Notes: generated by a model from the sequence alone, not told the origin. Counted from the first letter of the stretch, positions 19,521 through 30,726 are shown. The stretch: DNA of 64,000 bases from Pseudomonas viridiflava (GCF_900580675.1 NZ_UTBG01000062.1:1-64000), one strand, 5' to 3'. A program made the numbers and translations.

Positions 19521-19540
19521 TGCGACAAACGTTTGCAACA
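19521..19540. promoter_or_regulatory. Palindrome upstream of mlaF (possible operator)
   Basis: TGCGACAAACGTTTGCAACA contains the perfect palindrome CAAACGTTTG with a central CG, the general form of LacI-family operators. It lies about 45 bp before the mlaF start. No regulator is known from sequence. Confidence 0.3.
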
Positions 19541-19736
19541 ATTGCGCAATAGATAGCCACATGGGCTGGGCGGACCGAACTGGCGGCGAACTATATCACT
19601 GCTGGTACAACGCGCCCAAGGCCGGAACAGTGCTTGTTCAGATTGAGGACAGGGAAAAAACGTTGCTGAGCATCAATCTCAGGCGCGGGCAGAATAAAGC
19701 CTGACGAACTTGCGTGAGGGATTTGCTCATTACCGC

Positions 19737-19742
19737 TATAAT
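19737..19742 (+). promoter_or_regulatory. Candidate -10 element for kdsD
   Basis: A perfect TATAAT lies 34 bp before the kdsD start. It is inside the loop of an inverted repeat (GCCTGACGAA at 19699-19708, TTCGTCAGGC at 19752-19761). The -35 region is weak. Confidence 0.45.
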
Positions 19743-19776
19743 CGCCGACTTTTCGTCAGGCTATACGATTTCAGAC

Positions 19777-20751
19777 ATGAGCCAATCCAGCGACCTTATT
19801 CAATCCGCACAACGCACCATCCGCCTAGAGCTGGAAGCCGTAGAAGGCTTGCTGGCCCATATCGACGCGGACTTTGTACGCGCCTGCGAGATGATTCTGG
19901 CCAGCAAGGGTCGCGTTGTCGTGGTCGGCATGGGCAAGTCAGGCCACGTCGGCAACAAGATCGCAGCCACCCTGGCGAGCACTGGCACCACGGCATTTTT
20001 TGTACACCCGGCCGAAGCCAGCCACGGCGACATGGGCATGATCACCAAGGATGACATCATCCTTGCACTGTCGAATTCCGGCACCACCAACGAAATCGTG
20101 ACCCTGCTGCCGCTGATCAAGCGCCTGGGCATCCAGATGATCAGCGTGACCGGCAACCCGGAATCGACGCTGGCCAAGGCTGCCGAAGTCAACCTGAATG
20201 TTCACGTGGCCCACGAAGCCTGCCCCCTGAACCTGGCGCCGACGTCCTCCACCACCGCTGCCCTGGTCATGGGCGATGCCCTGGCCGTGGCACTGCTGGA
20301 AGCGCGTGGATTTACCGCTGAAGACTTTGCTTTTTCCCATCCAGGTGGCGCCCTCGGCCGCCGCCTGCTGCTTAAAGTGGAAAACGTCATGCATTCGGGC
20401 GAGGAACTGCCCCACGTCCAGCGCGGTACCCTGCTGAAGGACGCACTGATGGAAATGACCCGCAAGGGTCTGGGCATGACCGTGATCCTCGAAGCCGACG
20501 GGCGCCTGGCCGGGGTCTTCACCGACGGCGACTTGCGCCGCACCCTGGACCGCACCATCGACATCCACACCGCGACCATCGATGCCGTCATGACCCCACA
20601 CGGCAAGACGGCCCGCCCCGAAATGCTGGCTGCCGAAGCCTTGAAGATCATGGAAGACCACAAGATTGGCGCGCTGGTGGTGGTCGATAGCAACGACTAC
20701 CCGATTGGCGCCCTGAATATGCACGACTTGTTGCGTGCGGGAGTGATGTAA
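19777..20751 (+). CDS. kdsD: Arabinose-5-phosphate isomerase KdsD, 324 aa
   Basis: Converts ribulose 5-phosphate to arabinose 5-phosphate, the first step of KDO synthesis for LPS. The N-terminal SIS domain shows VVVVGMGKSGHVGNKIAATLAS and ALSNSGTTNEIV; two CBS domains follow (about residues 205-324), with VFTDGDLRRTLD in the first. I chose ATG at 19777 (MSQSSDLIQSAQ), the conserved start. It is immediately followed by kdsC and heads the LPS and rpoN run. Confidence 0.97.
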   Translation: MSQSSDLIQSAQRTIRLELEAVEGLLAHIDADFVRACEMILASKGRVVVVGMGKSGHVGNKIAATLASTGTTAFFVHPAEASHGDMGMITKDDIILALSNSGTTNEIVTLLPLIKRLGIQMISVTGNPESTLAKAAEVNLNVHVAHEACPLNLAPTSSTTAALVMGDALAVALLEARGFTAEDFAFSHPGGALGRRLLLKVENVMHSGEELPHVQRGTLLKDALMEMTRKGLGMTVILEADGRLAGVFTDGDLRRTLDRTIDIHTATIDAVMTPHGKTARPEMLAAEALKIMEDHKIGALVVVDSNDYPIGALNMHDLLRAGVM

Positions 20752-21276
20752 ATGACCAGCGACCTGCTGCAACGCGGCAAGAACATCAAACTGGCGATTT
20801 TCGACGTTGACGGCGTGCTGACCGATGGCCGCCTGTACTTCCTCGAAGACGGCAGCGAATTCAAGTCGTTCAACACCCTCGACGGCCAGGGCATCAAGAT
20901 GCTGATGGCTGCGGGCGTGCAAACGGCAATTATCAGCGGCAGAAAAACCCCGGTTGTGGAACGTCGCGCACAAAACCTGGGGATTCCTCACCTGTATCAG
21001 GGCCGCGAGGATAAACTGGTGGTTCTGGACGAGCTTCTAAGCCAACTCAACCTAAGCTATGAGCAGGTGGCCTACTTGGGCGATGACCTGCCAGACCTGC
21101 CGGTCATCCGCCGAGTCGGCCTGGGCATGGCCGTTGCCAATGCTGCGGCATTTGTGCGCGAGCACGCCCATGGCATTACCACTGCACGTGGCGGCGAAGG
21201 TGCCGCCCGCGAGTTCTGCGAGCTGATCATGCGTGCCCAGGGCAGCCTTGAAGCGGCCAACGCCGCCTACTTATAG
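20752..21276 (+). CDS. kdsC: KDO-8-phosphate phosphatase KdsC, 174 aa
   Basis: HAD-family phosphatase that removes phosphate from KDO-8-P. Motif I is FDVDGVLTDGRLYF with the two catalytic aspartates, motif II is TAIISGRKTPVV, and the later AYLGDDLPDLPV supplies the metal ligands. It is a tetrameric cap-less HAD of normal size. It starts directly after the kdsD stop, with no gap, so expression is coupled. Confidence 0.97.
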   Translation: MTSDLLQRGKNIKLAIFDVDGVLTDGRLYFLEDGSEFKSFNTLDGQGIKMLMAAGVQTAIISGRKTPVVERRAQNLGIPHLYQGREDKLVVLDELLSQLNLSYEQVAYLGDDLPDLPVIRRVGLGMAVANAAAFVREHAHGITTARGGEGAAREFCELIMRAQGSLEAANAAYL

Positions 21277-21284
21277 AGCGTTTT

Positions 21285-21857
21285 ATGCTAAGCAAAAAGA
21301 TTCGCAACTTCCTGCTATTCGGGGTCATCGCCGCGCTGTTCCTGGCTGTGGGCTACTGGAATATCAGCCCGGAGCGCTTTCTCGACCAGCCTGCTGCGCA
21401 GGTTGACGAAGGGGCTATCGACTATTACGCCACCAATGCCAAAAGCATACAGTTCCTGCCCGATGGCAAGGTGCAGTACGAGATGACGTCGGACAAGGTC
21501 GAGCATTTGAAGGCCACCGAAGTCACCCTGCTGACCAACCCGGACATGAACATTTACCGCGGCACCGAGTTTCCGTGGCACGTCACCAGCAAGCGTGGCG
21601 AGGTCAATCCGGACGGTACCGAGGTAGAACTGATTGACTCGGTGCGCGTTGCGCGCACCGATGCAAAAAACCGCGACACGGTGATTACCAGCAGTCGCAT
21701 GACCGTATTCCCGCAGAAGCAATATGCGCAGACCGAGCAAAACGTTAGAATCGACGGCGCTGGCGGTGTATCGACTGGCAAGGGAATGAAAGCGTATTTG
21801 AAAGAAAGCAGGATACACCTGCTATCGAACGTAAGAGGACAGTATGAGGCTCGTTAA
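21285..21857 (+). CDS. lptC: LPS export protein LptC, 190 aa
   Basis: Bitopic inner-membrane protein that passes LPS from LptBFG to LptA. It has a short N-terminal helix (LLFGVIAALFLAVGYW) and a periplasmic beta-jellyroll domain with YYATNAKSIQFLPDGKVQYE, a pattern typical of the LptC/YrbK family. It starts 8 bp after kdsC and overlaps lptA by 14 bp. Confidence 0.95.
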   Translation: MLSKKIRNFLLFGVIAALFLAVGYWNISPERFLDQPAAQVDEGAIDYYATNAKSIQFLPDGKVQYEMTSDKVEHLKATEVTLLTNPDMNIYRGTEFPWHVTSKRGEVNPDGTEVELIDSVRVARTDAKNRDTVITSSRMTVFPQKQYAQTEQNVRIDGAGGVSTGKGMKAYLKESRIHLLSNVRGQYEAR

Positions 21858-22419
21858 AACTCTCCCTATTTTGCTCGGCCTGGGCGCAGTACTGGGAAGC
21901 GTGAGCGCCTGGGCTCTGCCGAACGATAGCCAGCAACCGATCCACATCTCGGCTGACGATGCGCAACTGGATGACAAGCAAGGCGTCGCCACCTATACCG
22001 GCGGCGTGATCATCACCCAGGGTTCGATGAAGATCACCGGCAACACGGTGACGCTGACTCGCACCCAGCAGGGTGACATCGACGTGGTGACGTCGGTGGG
22101 CAACCTGGCTTACTTCGAGCAGCAGCAGTCAGCGGCCGATACTGGCAAGATGAAGGGCTACGGCCGGACCATCCAGTATCACGCCCAGCAGAACCGCATT
22201 GTCCTGATCGACGAGGCCAAGGTGCTCAGCCCGGATGGCAACTCCACGGAAGGTGAGAAAATCACCTATGACACCGTGAAACAGGTCGCCAACGCCGGTC
22301 GTGCCACTGGCAGCAAGCTCAACACGCCACGTCCACGCATCGACATGGTTATCCAGCCGAAGAAGAAAGACGGCGCTGCCCAGCCTGCGCCTAAACCCGA
22401 TGCGAAGAAGGCGAACTGA
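21844..22419 (+). CDS. lptA: LPS transport periplasmic protein LptA, 191 aa
   Basis: Periplasmic bridge of the LPS transport machine. It has a signal peptide ([18 protein letters not shown]) and then the OstA-like jellyroll with [23 protein letters not shown]. The C-terminal 25 residues are lysine-, proline- and alanine-rich ([14 protein letters not shown]) and probably disordered. It overlaps lptC by 14 bp and shares one base with the lptB start. Confidence 0.95.
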   Translation: MRLVKTLPILLGLGAVLGSVSAWALPNDSQQPIHISADDAQLDDKQGVATYTGGVIITQGSMKITGNTVTLTRTQQGDIDVVTSVGNLAYFEQQQSAADTGKMKGYGRTIQYHAQQNRIVLIDEAKVLSPDGNSTEGEKITYDTVKQVANAGRATGSKLNTPRPRIDMVIQPKKKDGAAQPAPKPDAKKAN

Positions 22420-23144
22420 TGGCAACCCTGAAAGCCCAGCATCTGGCCAAGGCTTATAAAAGCCGTCAGGTCGTGCGCGACGTCAGCCTGTCGATCGACA
22501 GCGGCCAGATCGTCGGTTTGCTCGGCCCCAATGGCGCCGGCAAGACCACCTGTTTCTACATGATCGTCGGCCTGGTCCAGGCAGATCAGGGTCGCGTACT
22601 GATCGACGATCTGGACGTCAGCCACCAGCCGATGCACGGCCGCGCCCGCGCCGGTATCGGCTATCTTCCGCAGGAAGCGTCGATCTTCCGCAAACTGTCG
22701 GTAGCCGACAACATCATGGCGATTCTCGAGACCCGCAAGGAACTCGACCGCGATGGCCGCCGCAAGGAACTGGAAAGCCTGCTGCAGGAATTCCACATCA
22801 ACCACATTCGCGACAACCTGGGCATGAGCCTGTCCGGTGGCGAGCGTCGGCGTGTGGAAATTGCCCGGGCCCTGGCGACTGCCCCCAAGTTCATCCTGCT
22901 GGACGAACCGTTTGCCGGCGTCGACCCGATCTCGGTCGGCGACATCAAGCAGATCATCCATCACCTCAAGGCCAAGGGCATTGGCGTGTTGATCACCGAC
23001 CACAACGTCCGTGAAACCCTCGACATCTGCGAAACCGCCTACATCGTCAATGATGGCCAGCTGATTGCCGAGGGCGACTCTGCCACCATCCTGGCCAACG
23101 AGCTGGTCAAGGAAGTGTATTTGGGTCACGAGTTCCGCCTGTAA
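22419..23144 (+). CDS. lptB: LPS export ATPase LptB, 241 aa
   Basis: ATPase of the LptB2FG transporter that extracts LPS from the inner membrane. It has Walker [18 protein letters not shown], signature [15 protein letters not shown], Walker [14 protein letters not shown], and the switch region [15 protein letters not shown] typical of LptB. The partner genes lptFG are not in this window. A small terminator follows before rpoN. Confidence 0.97.
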   Translation: MATLKAQHLAKAYKSRQVVRDVSLSIDSGQIVGLLGPNGAGKTTCFYMIVGLVQADQGRVLIDDLDVSHQPMHGRARAGIGYLPQEASIFRKLSVADNIMAILETRKELDRDGRRKELESLLQEFHINHIRDNLGMSLSGGERRRVEIARALATAPKFILLDEPFAGVDPISVGDIKQIIHHLKAKGIGVLITDHNVRETLDICETAYIVNDGQLIAEGDSATILANELVKEVYLGHEFRL

Positions 23145-23200
23145 GCCTGCCTGGAGAAACGGGTGGTGGCAGGTCGTTTGCCAGAAGCGTGGGAGCCAAT

Positions 23201-23221
23201 AAAAACCTCCGGTTTTTTATT
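23201..23221 (+). terminator. Probable terminator after lptB
   Basis: AAAAACC-TCC-GGTTTTTT, a short A/T-rich stem followed by T residues, in the lptB-rpoN gap. Confidence 0.6.
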
Positions 23222-23234
23222 TGTTACCGCGCTC

Positions 23235-23265
23235 TAGGCAAAGCCCCCGATATCAGGCATATAAT
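23235..23265 (+). promoter_or_regulatory. Candidate promoter for rpoN
   Basis: TATAAT at 23260-23265 with a weak -35 (TAGGCA) 19 bp upstream, 77 bp before the rpoN start. The -10 is perfect; the -35 and spacing are poor. Confidence 0.35.
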
Positions 23266-23341
23266 TTGCTTATGTTTGGCGCTCACGCGCCCTGTCGTGG
23301 ATGGCGCATTGCGCCGGCGAATAAGGTGTTAAGCCCCTGCC

Positions 23342-24835
23342 ATGAAACCATCGCTAGTCCTGAGAATGGGCCAGCAGCTGACGATGACACCGCAGCTGCA
23401 ACAGGCCATCCGCCTGCTCCAATTGTCGACCCTGGACCTGCAACAGGAAATCCAGGAGGCCCTGGAGTCCAATCCGATGCTCGAACGCCAGGAAGAAGGC
23501 GACGACTTCGATAATGCAGACCCGCTGGCCGACAACATAGAGCAAAAACCCAACCCCGACGTGCAGGAACCCTCCTACCAGGAAACCGCCCCCACGGTGG
23601 ATAACCTTGAGGAAGGCGACTGGAACGAACGCATTCCCAACGAACTCCCGGTGGACACTGCCTGGGAGGACGTCTACCAGACCAGCGCCAGCAGCCTGCC
23701 CAGCAACGACGATGACGAGTGGGACTTCACCACTCGCACCTCCGCCGGCGAAAGCCTGCAGAGCCACCTGCTGTGGCAACTGAACCTTGCGCCGATGTCG
23801 GACACCGATCGCCTGATCGCCGTGACCCTGATCGACTGCATCAACAATCAGGGCTATCTGGACGAGACGCTTGAAGAGATTCTTGAGGCCTTCGACCCGG
23901 AACTGGACATCGAGCTGGACGAGATCGAAGCCGTCCTGCACCGCATCCAGCAGTTCGAACCGGCCGGTATCGGCGCACGCAGCCTCAGTGAGTGCCTGCT
24001 GCTGCAACTGCGCCAGCTGCCGGCCAAGACCCCTTGGCTGGCCGAAGCCCAGCGCCTGGTTACCGACTACATCGACTTGCTCGGCAGCCGCGACTACAGC
24101 CAGCTGATGCGCCGCATGAAGCTCAAGGAAGACGACCTGCGCCAGGTCATCGAGCTGGTGCAGAGCCTCAATCCTCGGCCGGGCTCACAGATCGAGTCCA
24201 GCGAAGCCGAATACGTGGTGCCCGACGTGATCGTGCGCAAGGACAACGAGCGCTGGCTGGTTGAGCTTAACCAGGAGTCGGTGCCGCGCCTGCGGGTCAA
24301 CCCGCAATATGCCGGTTTTGTACGCCGCGCCGACACCAGCGCCGACAACACCTTCATGCGCAACCAGCTGCAGGAAGCGCGCTGGTTCATCAAGAGCCTG
24401 CAAAGCCGCAACGAAACCCTGATGAAAGTCGCTACCCAGATCGTCGAGCACCAGCGCGGCTTCCTGGAATACGGCGACGAAGCGATGAAACCCTTGGTTC
24501 TGCACGATATCGCCGAGGCGGTGGGCATGCACGAATCGACGATTTCCCGGGTGACCACGCAAAAATTCATGCATACCCCACGGGGCATATATGAACTGAA
24601 ATACTTTTTCTCCAGCCACGTCAGCACCTCCGAAGGCGGCGAATGCTCGTCCACGGCAATCCGCGCGATCATCAAAAAACTGGTTGCCGCGGAAAATCAG
24701 AAAAAGCCGTTGAGTGACAGCAAGATCGCTGGTTTACTGGAGGCACAAGGCATTCAGGTCGCCCGTCGAACCGTCGCCAAGTACCGCGAGTCCCTCGGGA
24801 TCGCGCCTTCCAGCGAGCGAAAGCGTTTGATGTGA
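23342..24835 (+). CDS. rpoN: RNA polymerase sigma-54 factor, 497 aa
   Basis: Alternative sigma factor for promoters with -24/-12 elements, activated by enhancer-binding proteins. The N-terminal glutamine-rich region I ([20 protein letters not shown], residues 10-29), an acidic region II to about residue 125, the core-binding domain, and the C-terminal RpoN box [14 protein letters not shown] are all present. The length is normal. It is followed by hpf, ptsN, rapZ and ptsO, the usual order. Confidence 0.98.
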   Translation: MKPSLVLRMGQQLTMTPQLQQAIRLLQLSTLDLQQEIQEALESNPMLERQEEGDDFDNADPLADNIEQKPNPDVQEPSYQETAPTVDNLEEGDWNERIPNELPVDTAWEDVYQTSASSLPSNDDDEWDFTTRTSAGESLQSHLLWQLNLAPMSDTDRLIAVTLIDCINNQGYLDETLEEILEAFDPELDIELDEIEAVLHRIQQFEPAGIGARSLSECLLLQLRQLPAKTPWLAEAQRLVTDYIDLLGSRDYSQLMRRMKLKEDDLRQVIELVQSLNPRPGSQIESSEAEYVVPDVIVRKDNERWLVELNQESVPRLRVNPQYAGFVRRADTSADNTFMRNQLQEARWFIKSLQSRNETLMKVATQIVEHQRGFLEYGDEAMKPLVLHDIAEAVGMHESTISRVTTQKFMHTPRGIYELKYFFSSHVSTSEGGECSSTAIRAIIKKLVAAENQKKPLSDSKIAGLLEAQGIQVARRTVAKYRESLGIAPSSERKRLM

Positions 24836-24910
24836 CGGGCGGGCCACAGCGTTCCAGTGGCAGGCACCCCGGCCTGCCGCTTTATGCACTGGCAACGAAG
24901 GAGAAGCTGT

Positions 24911-25216
24911 ATGCAAGTCAACATCAGTGGACACCAACTGGAAGTCACCAAGCCCCTGCGTGAGTACACCGAGAGCAAGTTGAACAAGCTTGCGGGGCAT
25001 TTTGACAAGATCACCAACGTGCAGGTCATCATGGAGGTCGACAAGCTCAAGCAGAAAATCGAGGCCACCCTGCACGTACCGAATGCCAAGCTCGTCGCCA
25101 ATGCGGAACATGAGGATATGTACGCGGCGATTGACTCGCTCTACGACAAGCTGGACCGCCAACTCATAAAGCATAAGGAAAAGAATCTGCACCTGATGCA
25201 AGGTACAGGTCGTTAA
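24911..25216 (+). CDS. hpf: Ribosome hibernation promoting factor, 101 aa
   Basis: Short-form HPF/YhbH that binds the 30S subunit and helps form inactive 100S ribosomes in stationary phase. The start MQVNISGHQLEVTKPLREY and the conserved AEHEDMYAAIDSLYDKLDRQL are clear. I took ATG at 24911, with AAGGAGAAG upstream, rather than the longer frame at 24857. It lacks the long C-terminal dimerisation domain, as expected in this group. Confidence 0.96.
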   Translation: MQVNISGHQLEVTKPLREYTESKLNKLAGHFDKITNVQVIMEVDKLKQKIEATLHVPNAKLVANAEHEDMYAAIDSLYDKLDRQLIKHKEKNLHLMQGTGR

Positions 25217-25225
25217 CTCCCCCCC

Positions 25226-25690
25226 ATGATCCAACTTGAAACCATCCTGACCCCCGGCCGTTCCCTCGTGAACGTGCCGGGCGGCAGTAAAAAGCGCGCC
25301 CTCGAACAAATTGCCAACCTGATCGGCCGTGAAGTGCCCGAACTGGATACGCAAGCTGTGTACGAGGCATTGATTGCCCGTGAAAAACTGGGTTCGACCG
25401 GTTTTGGTAACGGCATCGCCATTCCTCACTGCCGCCTCAAAGGCTGCGAGACACCTGTCAGCGCCCTGCTGCACCTGGACCATCCCATCGATTTCGATGC
25501 CATCGACGGCGCCCCGGTCGACCTGCTGTTTGTTCTGCTGGTCCCGGAAGCGGCCACCGATGCGCACCTGGAACTGCTCCGGCAGATCGCCAGCATGCTC
25601 GACCGCAAGGAAGTACGTGACAAACTGCGCAGCGCCCCCACCAGTGAGGCGCTCTATCAGGTTGTCCTGGATGTACAAAACGGGCAGTAA
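25226..25690 (+). CDS. ptsN: Nitrogen phosphotransferase EIIA (PtsN), 154 aa
   Basis: Regulatory EIIA of the nitrogen PTS. It takes phosphate from NPr (PtsO, encoded two genes downstream) and regulates potassium transport and carbon/nitrogen metabolism rather than sugar uptake. The phosphorylated histidine lies in [14 protein letters not shown] near residue 67. It starts 9 bp after hpf; rapZ follows after 2 bp. Confidence 0.97.
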   Translation: MIQLETILTPGRSLVNVPGGSKKRALEQIANLIGREVPELDTQAVYEALIAREKLGSTGFGNGIAIPHCRLKGCETPVSALLHLDHPIDFDAIDGAPVDLLFVLLVPEAATDAHLELLRQIASMLDRKEVRDKLRSAPTSEALYQVVLDVQNGQ

Positions 25691-25692
25691 TC

Positions 25693-26550
25693 ATGCGCTT
25701 GATCATCGTCAGTGGCCGCTCCGGCTCGGGTAAAAGCACCGCCCTCAATGTTCTTGAGGACAACGGCTTCTATTGCATCGATAACCTTCCCGCCGGCCTG
25801 CTGCCGGAATTGGCCGAACGCGCACTGATCCACACCGAGCTGGCGCAACCCCTGGTCGCCGTTTCGATTGATGCCCGTAACCTGCCAAGCCACCTTGAGC
25901 GATTCCCGCAACTGCTCGAGGAAGTACGGGCCAAGCACATTCATTGCGATGTGCTGTACCTGGACGCCGACGAAGAGACCTTGCTCAAGCGTTTCTCCGA
26001 AACCCGTCGTCGCCACCCCCTCAGCAGCCCTCACCGCTCCCTGGCCGAAGCCATCGAAGACGAAACCAAGCTGCTGGGCCCGATCATCGACCTCGCTGAC
26101 CTCAAGATCAACACCACCGGACTCAACCTGTACCAGTTGCGTGATGCGATCAAGCTGCGCCTGCTGAACCAGCCGGAGCCCGGCACGGCATTTCTCGTCG
26201 AGTCGTTTGGTTTCAAGCGTGGCATGCCGGTGGATGCCGACCTGGTGTTTGATGTGCGCTGCCTGCCCAACCCCTACTGGAAGCCGGAATTGCGCGACCA
26301 GTCCGGGCTGGACCTGCCTGTGGCCGAGTACCTGGCCGCGCAACCGGATGTAGAAGAGATGTTCCAGGACATCTCCAGCTACCTGCTCAAATGGCTGCCG
26401 CGCTTTGCCGCGAGCAACCGCGCCTATGTCACCATTGCCATCGGCTGCACCGGCGGCCATCACCGCTCCGTCTACCTGACCGAGCGCCTGGGCCAGGTGC
26501 TGCAAAAAACCCTCAAGAACGTCCAGGTTCGCCACCGCGACCTAAGCTGA
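25693..26550 (+). CDS. rapZ: RNase adapter protein RapZ, 285 aa
   Basis: Nucleotide-binding protein (formerly YvcJ/YhbJ). In E. coli it brings RNase E to the sRNA GlmZ and so controls glucosamine-6-phosphate synthase; that RNA circuit may not exist in Pseudomonas. Walker A is [19 protein letters not shown]. The C-terminal region has [17 protein letters not shown], conserved in the family. It starts 2 bp after ptsN. Confidence 0.95.
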   Translation: MRLIIVSGRSGSGKSTALNVLEDNGFYCIDNLPAGLLPELAERALIHTELAQPLVAVSIDARNLPSHLERFPQLLEEVRAKHIHCDVLYLDADEETLLKRFSETRRRHPLSSPHRSLAEAIEDETKLLGPIIDLADLKINTTGLNLYQLRDAIKLRLLNQPEPGTAFLVESFGFKRGMPVDADLVFDVRCLPNPYWKPELRDQSGLDLPVAEYLAAQPDVEEMFQDISSYLLKWLPRFAASNRAYVTIAIGCTGGHHRSVYLTERLGQVLQKTLKNVQVRHRDLS

Positions 26551-26566
26551 AAGGAACACCTGCGCG

Positions 26567-26839
26567 ATGCCCGCTCTGGAAATTGAAATCATCAACAAGC
26601 TGGGCCTGCACGCCCGCGCCTCTGCCAAGTTCGTCGGTGTTGCCGGGCAGTTTCCCTGCCAGATCCGCGCCGGACGTACGCCGGAATCCATGGTCGACGG
26701 CAAAAGCATTATGGCCATGATGATGTTGGCCGCCGGCAAGGGCACCAAAATTCACTTGAAGACGGAAGGCGAGCAAGAGCAGGAAGCTATGGATGCGCTG
26801 GTGGCGTTGATCAATAACTATTTTGATGAGGGTGAGTAA
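26567..26839 (+). CDS. ptsO: HPr-family phosphocarrier NPr, 90 aa
   Basis: Phosphocarrier of the nitrogen PTS, handing phosphate from EI-Ntr to PtsN. The active histidine is in INKLGLHARASAKFV near residue 16, and the second HPr motif GKSIMAMMMLAAGKGT is present. It is the last gene of the rpoN run; a hairpin (26858-26880) lies between it and the convergent ZIP gene. Confidence 0.96.
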   Translation: MPALEIEIINKLGLHARASAKFVGVAGQFPCQIRAGRTPESMVDGKSIMAMMMLAAGKGTKIHLKTEGEQEQEAMDALVALINNYFDEGE

Positions 26840-26857
26840 GCCCACCCTCTGAGGGAC

Positions 26858-26880
26858 GGTGAAGCCGCAACGGCTTCACC
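26858..26880. terminator. Hairpin between convergent ptsO and ZIP gene
   Basis: GGTGAAGCCG-CAA-CGGCTTCACC, perfect 10-bp arms. It lacks a clear T-run on either strand, so its strength as a terminator is uncertain. Confidence 0.5.
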
Positions 26881-27769
26881 CCAATGCTGTATCCATCACC
26901 ATCATCAAACAAAACCCGATACACAGCCCCAGGCTGGCCAGCTTTTCGTGGCCGTTGCGCCGCGACTCGGGAATCACCTCGTGGGTCACCACCAGCAACA
27001 TCGCGCCAGCAGCCAGCGCCAGCCCCAATGGCAACAGCACCTCTGCCAGGCTGACCAGCCAGGCGCAGAGCACGGCGAATACCGGCTCCACCAAACCCGA
27101 CGCCGCGCCGATCAGGAAGGCCTTGACCCGCGACATCCCTGCCCCGGCCAACACCAACGCAATCACCAGGCCTTCGGGCACGTCCTGCAAGGCAATGCCC
27201 ATGGCCAGGCTGTCTGCATCCGGCATGCCGCCACCGGCGGAAACGCCCACGGCCATGCCTTCCGGTATGTTGTGGGCGATGATGGCGAACACAAACAGCC
27301 AGATACGCGGCGGGATCACCGGTTTATCCGGCGTGCCGACCAGCATTTCCGGGCTCGCGCCGGAGACCTTGCGGTCAACCAGGTACAGCCCGAACGCCCC
27401 GAGCATGATGCCGAAGCTGATCAAGCCACTGGCGCCCCATGGCGAAAGCCCCAGGCTTTCAGCGGCGGCAATCCCCGGCACAATCAGCGAGAACGCGGTC
27501 GCCGCCAACATCACCCCGGCGCCAAAGCCCAGCAAGGTATCGCTCAGCGCCAACGGCATGCGCCGGATCACCAGCACCGGTACTGCGCCAAGCGCCGTGC
27601 CGAGTGCGCAGATCGCACCGCCCTGCAGGGCACGCAAAATACGCGGCTCGAGGTCCATCCAGGCGAGCCCGTGAGCCACCAGCAATGCAGTACCCGCCAA
27701 TAGCAGCAGCGAGCCAAGCGCATAACGAAACATTCGCCCGCTGCTGATCGCCAGTGTTCCAGTGCCCAT
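26876..27769 (-). CDS. ZIP family divalent metal transporter, 297 aa
   Basis: Inner-membrane metal importer of the ZIP (GufA-like) family with about eight transmembrane segments. The two metal-binding helices carry HNIPEGMAVGVSAGG and QDVPEGLVIAL, the hallmark paired motifs. It lies 33 bp downstream of sodA at the end of the fagA-fumC-orfX run, matching PA4467 of P. aeruginosa as I recall it. Uptake of manganese or zinc under iron limitation, feeding Mn-SOD, is an attractive but unproved role. Confidence 0.88.
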   Translation of the reverse strand: MGTGTLAISSGRMFRYALGSLLLLAGTALLVAHGLAWMDLEPRILRALQGGAICALGTALGAVPVLVIRRMPLALSDTLLGFGAGVMLAATAFSLIVPGIAAAESLGLSPWGASGLISFGIMLGAFGLYLVDRKVSGASPEMLVGTPDKPVIPPRIWLFVFAIIAHNIPEGMAVGVSAGGGMPDADSLAMGIALQDVPEGLVIALVLAGAGMSRVKAFLIGAASGLVEPVFAVLCAWLVSLAEVLLPLGLALAAGAMLLVVTHEVIPESRRNGHEKLASLGLCIGFCLMMVMDTALG

Positions 27770-27802
27770 AGTCGGCCTTAGGTCTTGTTATGGTGATAAA
27801 TG

Positions 27803-28414
27803 TCAGACCAACGCGGCCTGATAACGTGCGGCGACTTCCGGCCAGTTGATAACACTGTAGAAGGCATTGATGTATTCCGGGCGACGGTTCTGGTACAGCA
27901 GGTAATAAGCATGCTCCCAGACGTCCAGGCCGAGGATCGGTGTGTTGCCGCTCATCAAAGGGCTGTCCTGGTTGCCGCTGCTTTCCACCACAAGGGTCTT
28001 TTGCGGCGTCACGCTCAGCCACGCCCAACCGCTGCCGAAACGCGTCAACGCGGCTTTAGTGAAGGCTTCCTTGAAGCTGTCGAAACCGCCCAGCTGTTCA
28101 TCAATGGCCTTACCCAGCGCGCCTTCAGGTTTGCCGCCGCCCTTTGGCGACATCACTGCCCAGAACAACGAGTGGTTGGCGTGGCCGCCGCCCTGGTTGA
28201 TAACGGCCGCACGGAGTTTCTCCGGCAGTTGCTGCACGCTGGACACCAGCTTCTCTACAGGCCAGCCGGCAAACTCGGTGCCCTCGACCGCAGCATTGAG
28301 GTTATTGATGTAGGTCTGGTGGTGCTTGGTGTAGTGAATCTCCATGGTTTGCGCATCGATATGCGGTTCCAGGGCATCGTAGGCGTAAGGCAAGGCAGGC
28401 AAGGTGTAAGTCAT
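27803..28414 (-). CDS. sodA: Superoxide dismutase, manganese type, 203 aa
   Basis: Cytoplasmic SOD that converts superoxide to oxygen and peroxide. Metal ligands fall in [24 protein letters not shown] and [20 protein letters not shown]. The GGHANH glycine and the NQD glutamine near residue 143 mark it as the manganese rather than iron type. It starts 1 bp after orfX, in an operon under Fur control, which makes sense as a replacement when iron SOD cannot be loaded. Confidence 0.96.
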   Translation of the reverse strand: MTYTLPALPYAYDALEPHIDAQTMEIHYTKHHQTYINNLNAAVEGTEFAGWPVEKLVSSVQQLPEKLRAAVINQGGGHANHSLFWAVMSPKGGGKPEGALGKAIDEQLGGFDSFKEAFTKAALTRFGSGWAWLSVTPQKTLVVESSGNQDSPLMSGNTPILGLDVWEHAYYLLYQNRRPEYINAFYSVINWPEVAARYQAALV

Positions 28415-28415
28415 A

Positions 28416-28844
28416 TCAATGTGCTCCGTATTGAGACGGGGTCGGCTGCGCCGCAGTACCGCCCAACAAGCGATGGGTACGCGGGTACTCGCCGTGATCG
28501 CTGATGAAATTCAACAGTTCGACGTAGGTTTTGCTGCTCTGGCGCAAGGCTGCCTCGCGCAATTGCGGGCTCAGCCGCGGGTCCTGCATGGTCTGCAGCA
28601 AGCGCTGGTGAATCGCGCAGAGGTATTCCGCGCTTTCCTCAGGCTGGTTCAGACGCAGGTGCAGGTCTGCCAGGTTGTGATGGGAAATGACGCAAGCCGC
28701 CACTGCTTCGTCGGCATCCGCCCAGCGTTCGAACAACACTTGAGCCAGGGCCAGGGCTTGCAAATAGGCCTCGCGAGCGTCGACCAGTTCGCCTTGCATA
28801 AAGCAGCGATTGGCCCGTTCGATCGTGCGTTTCCAGTGCTCCAT
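28416..28844 (-). CDS. OrfX of the fagA-fumC-sodA operon, 142 aa
   Basis: Helical protein with TPR-like character: [26 protein letters not shown] resembles a tetratricopeptide hairpin, followed by further helices with [21 protein letters not shown]. It has no catalytic motif, signal peptide or membrane helix. It lies between fumC (27 bp) and sodA (1 bp), the conserved position of 'orfX' in Pseudomonas. A role as an adaptor is inference only. Confidence 0.82.
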   Translation of the reverse strand: MEHWKRTIERANRCFMQGELVDAREAYLQALALAQVLFERWADADEAVAACVISHHNLADLHLRLNQPEESAEYLCAIHQRLLQTMQDPRLSPQLREAALRQSSKTYVELLNFISDHGEYPRTHRLLGGTAAQPTPSQYGAH

Positions 28845-28871
28845 GGTGAGCCTCCAAAGCAGAGTCGGTGA

Positions 28872-30240
<1,369 letters not shown>

Positions 30241-30248
<8 letters not shown>

Positions 30249-30636
30249 CGTTTGATCCTTGCACCAGGTCGGAGTGAGAAAGAGAGGGCAGTAATTCACA
30301 GGTCGCCAATTGCCAGGCAAAGGTCTGCCAGCGCTTGAGGCGGCAGGCACAGTGGGAGAGTTTTTCCAGATCGCGCAGCGGGCGCCAGGCCTGGTCAAGG
30401 CACACGGAACGCCAGTGCCACGGCAAGGCAATATCGCTGGCGGTGTCGATCAGCAGTCGAAATGAGGTCTCGGCGATCGTCCACGGGTGGGTAGCGGTGC
30501 AGCACGCCAGGTATCGCCCCTCGTTGAGGTAATGTTCGATCAGGCGAGGTTCATTGGGATCGAGCCCACAACGAATCTGACGACTCATCCAACGCCAGCT
30601 CTCCAGGTAGGGATCCTCATGCAGGACAGAACTCAT
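30241..30636 (-). CDS. fagA: FagA, Fur-associated gene product, 131 aa
   Basis: First gene of the iron-regulated fagA-fumC-orfX-sodA operon known from P. aeruginosa. The protein is rich in Trp, Cys and His (HWRSVCLDQAW, CCTATHPW, HCACRLKRW) but has no recognised domain and no signal peptide. I chose ATG at 30634-30636 (MSSVLHEDPYLESW); a GTG three codons upstream is possible. Fur-box-like sequences stand immediately upstream. Its function is unknown. Confidence 0.86.
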
Positions 30637-30651
30637 GATCCACACTCATTC

Positions 30652-30687
30652 GGTAATGATATTTATTATTAAATGATATTGAGAATC
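30652..30687 (-). promoter_or_regulatory. Overlapping Fur-box-like sites upstream of fagA
   Basis: Read on the minus strand, AATAATAAATATCATTACC (30652-30670) matches the 19-bp Fur consensus at 14 positions by my count. A second site, 30669-30687, matches at 12 on the plus strand. They sit 16-51 bp before the fagA start, where bound Fur would block transcription. Confidence 0.7.
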
Positions 30688-30726
30688 AAAACAAGGGTGG
30701 CACATGAATCCTCCTGCAACGCCCAC

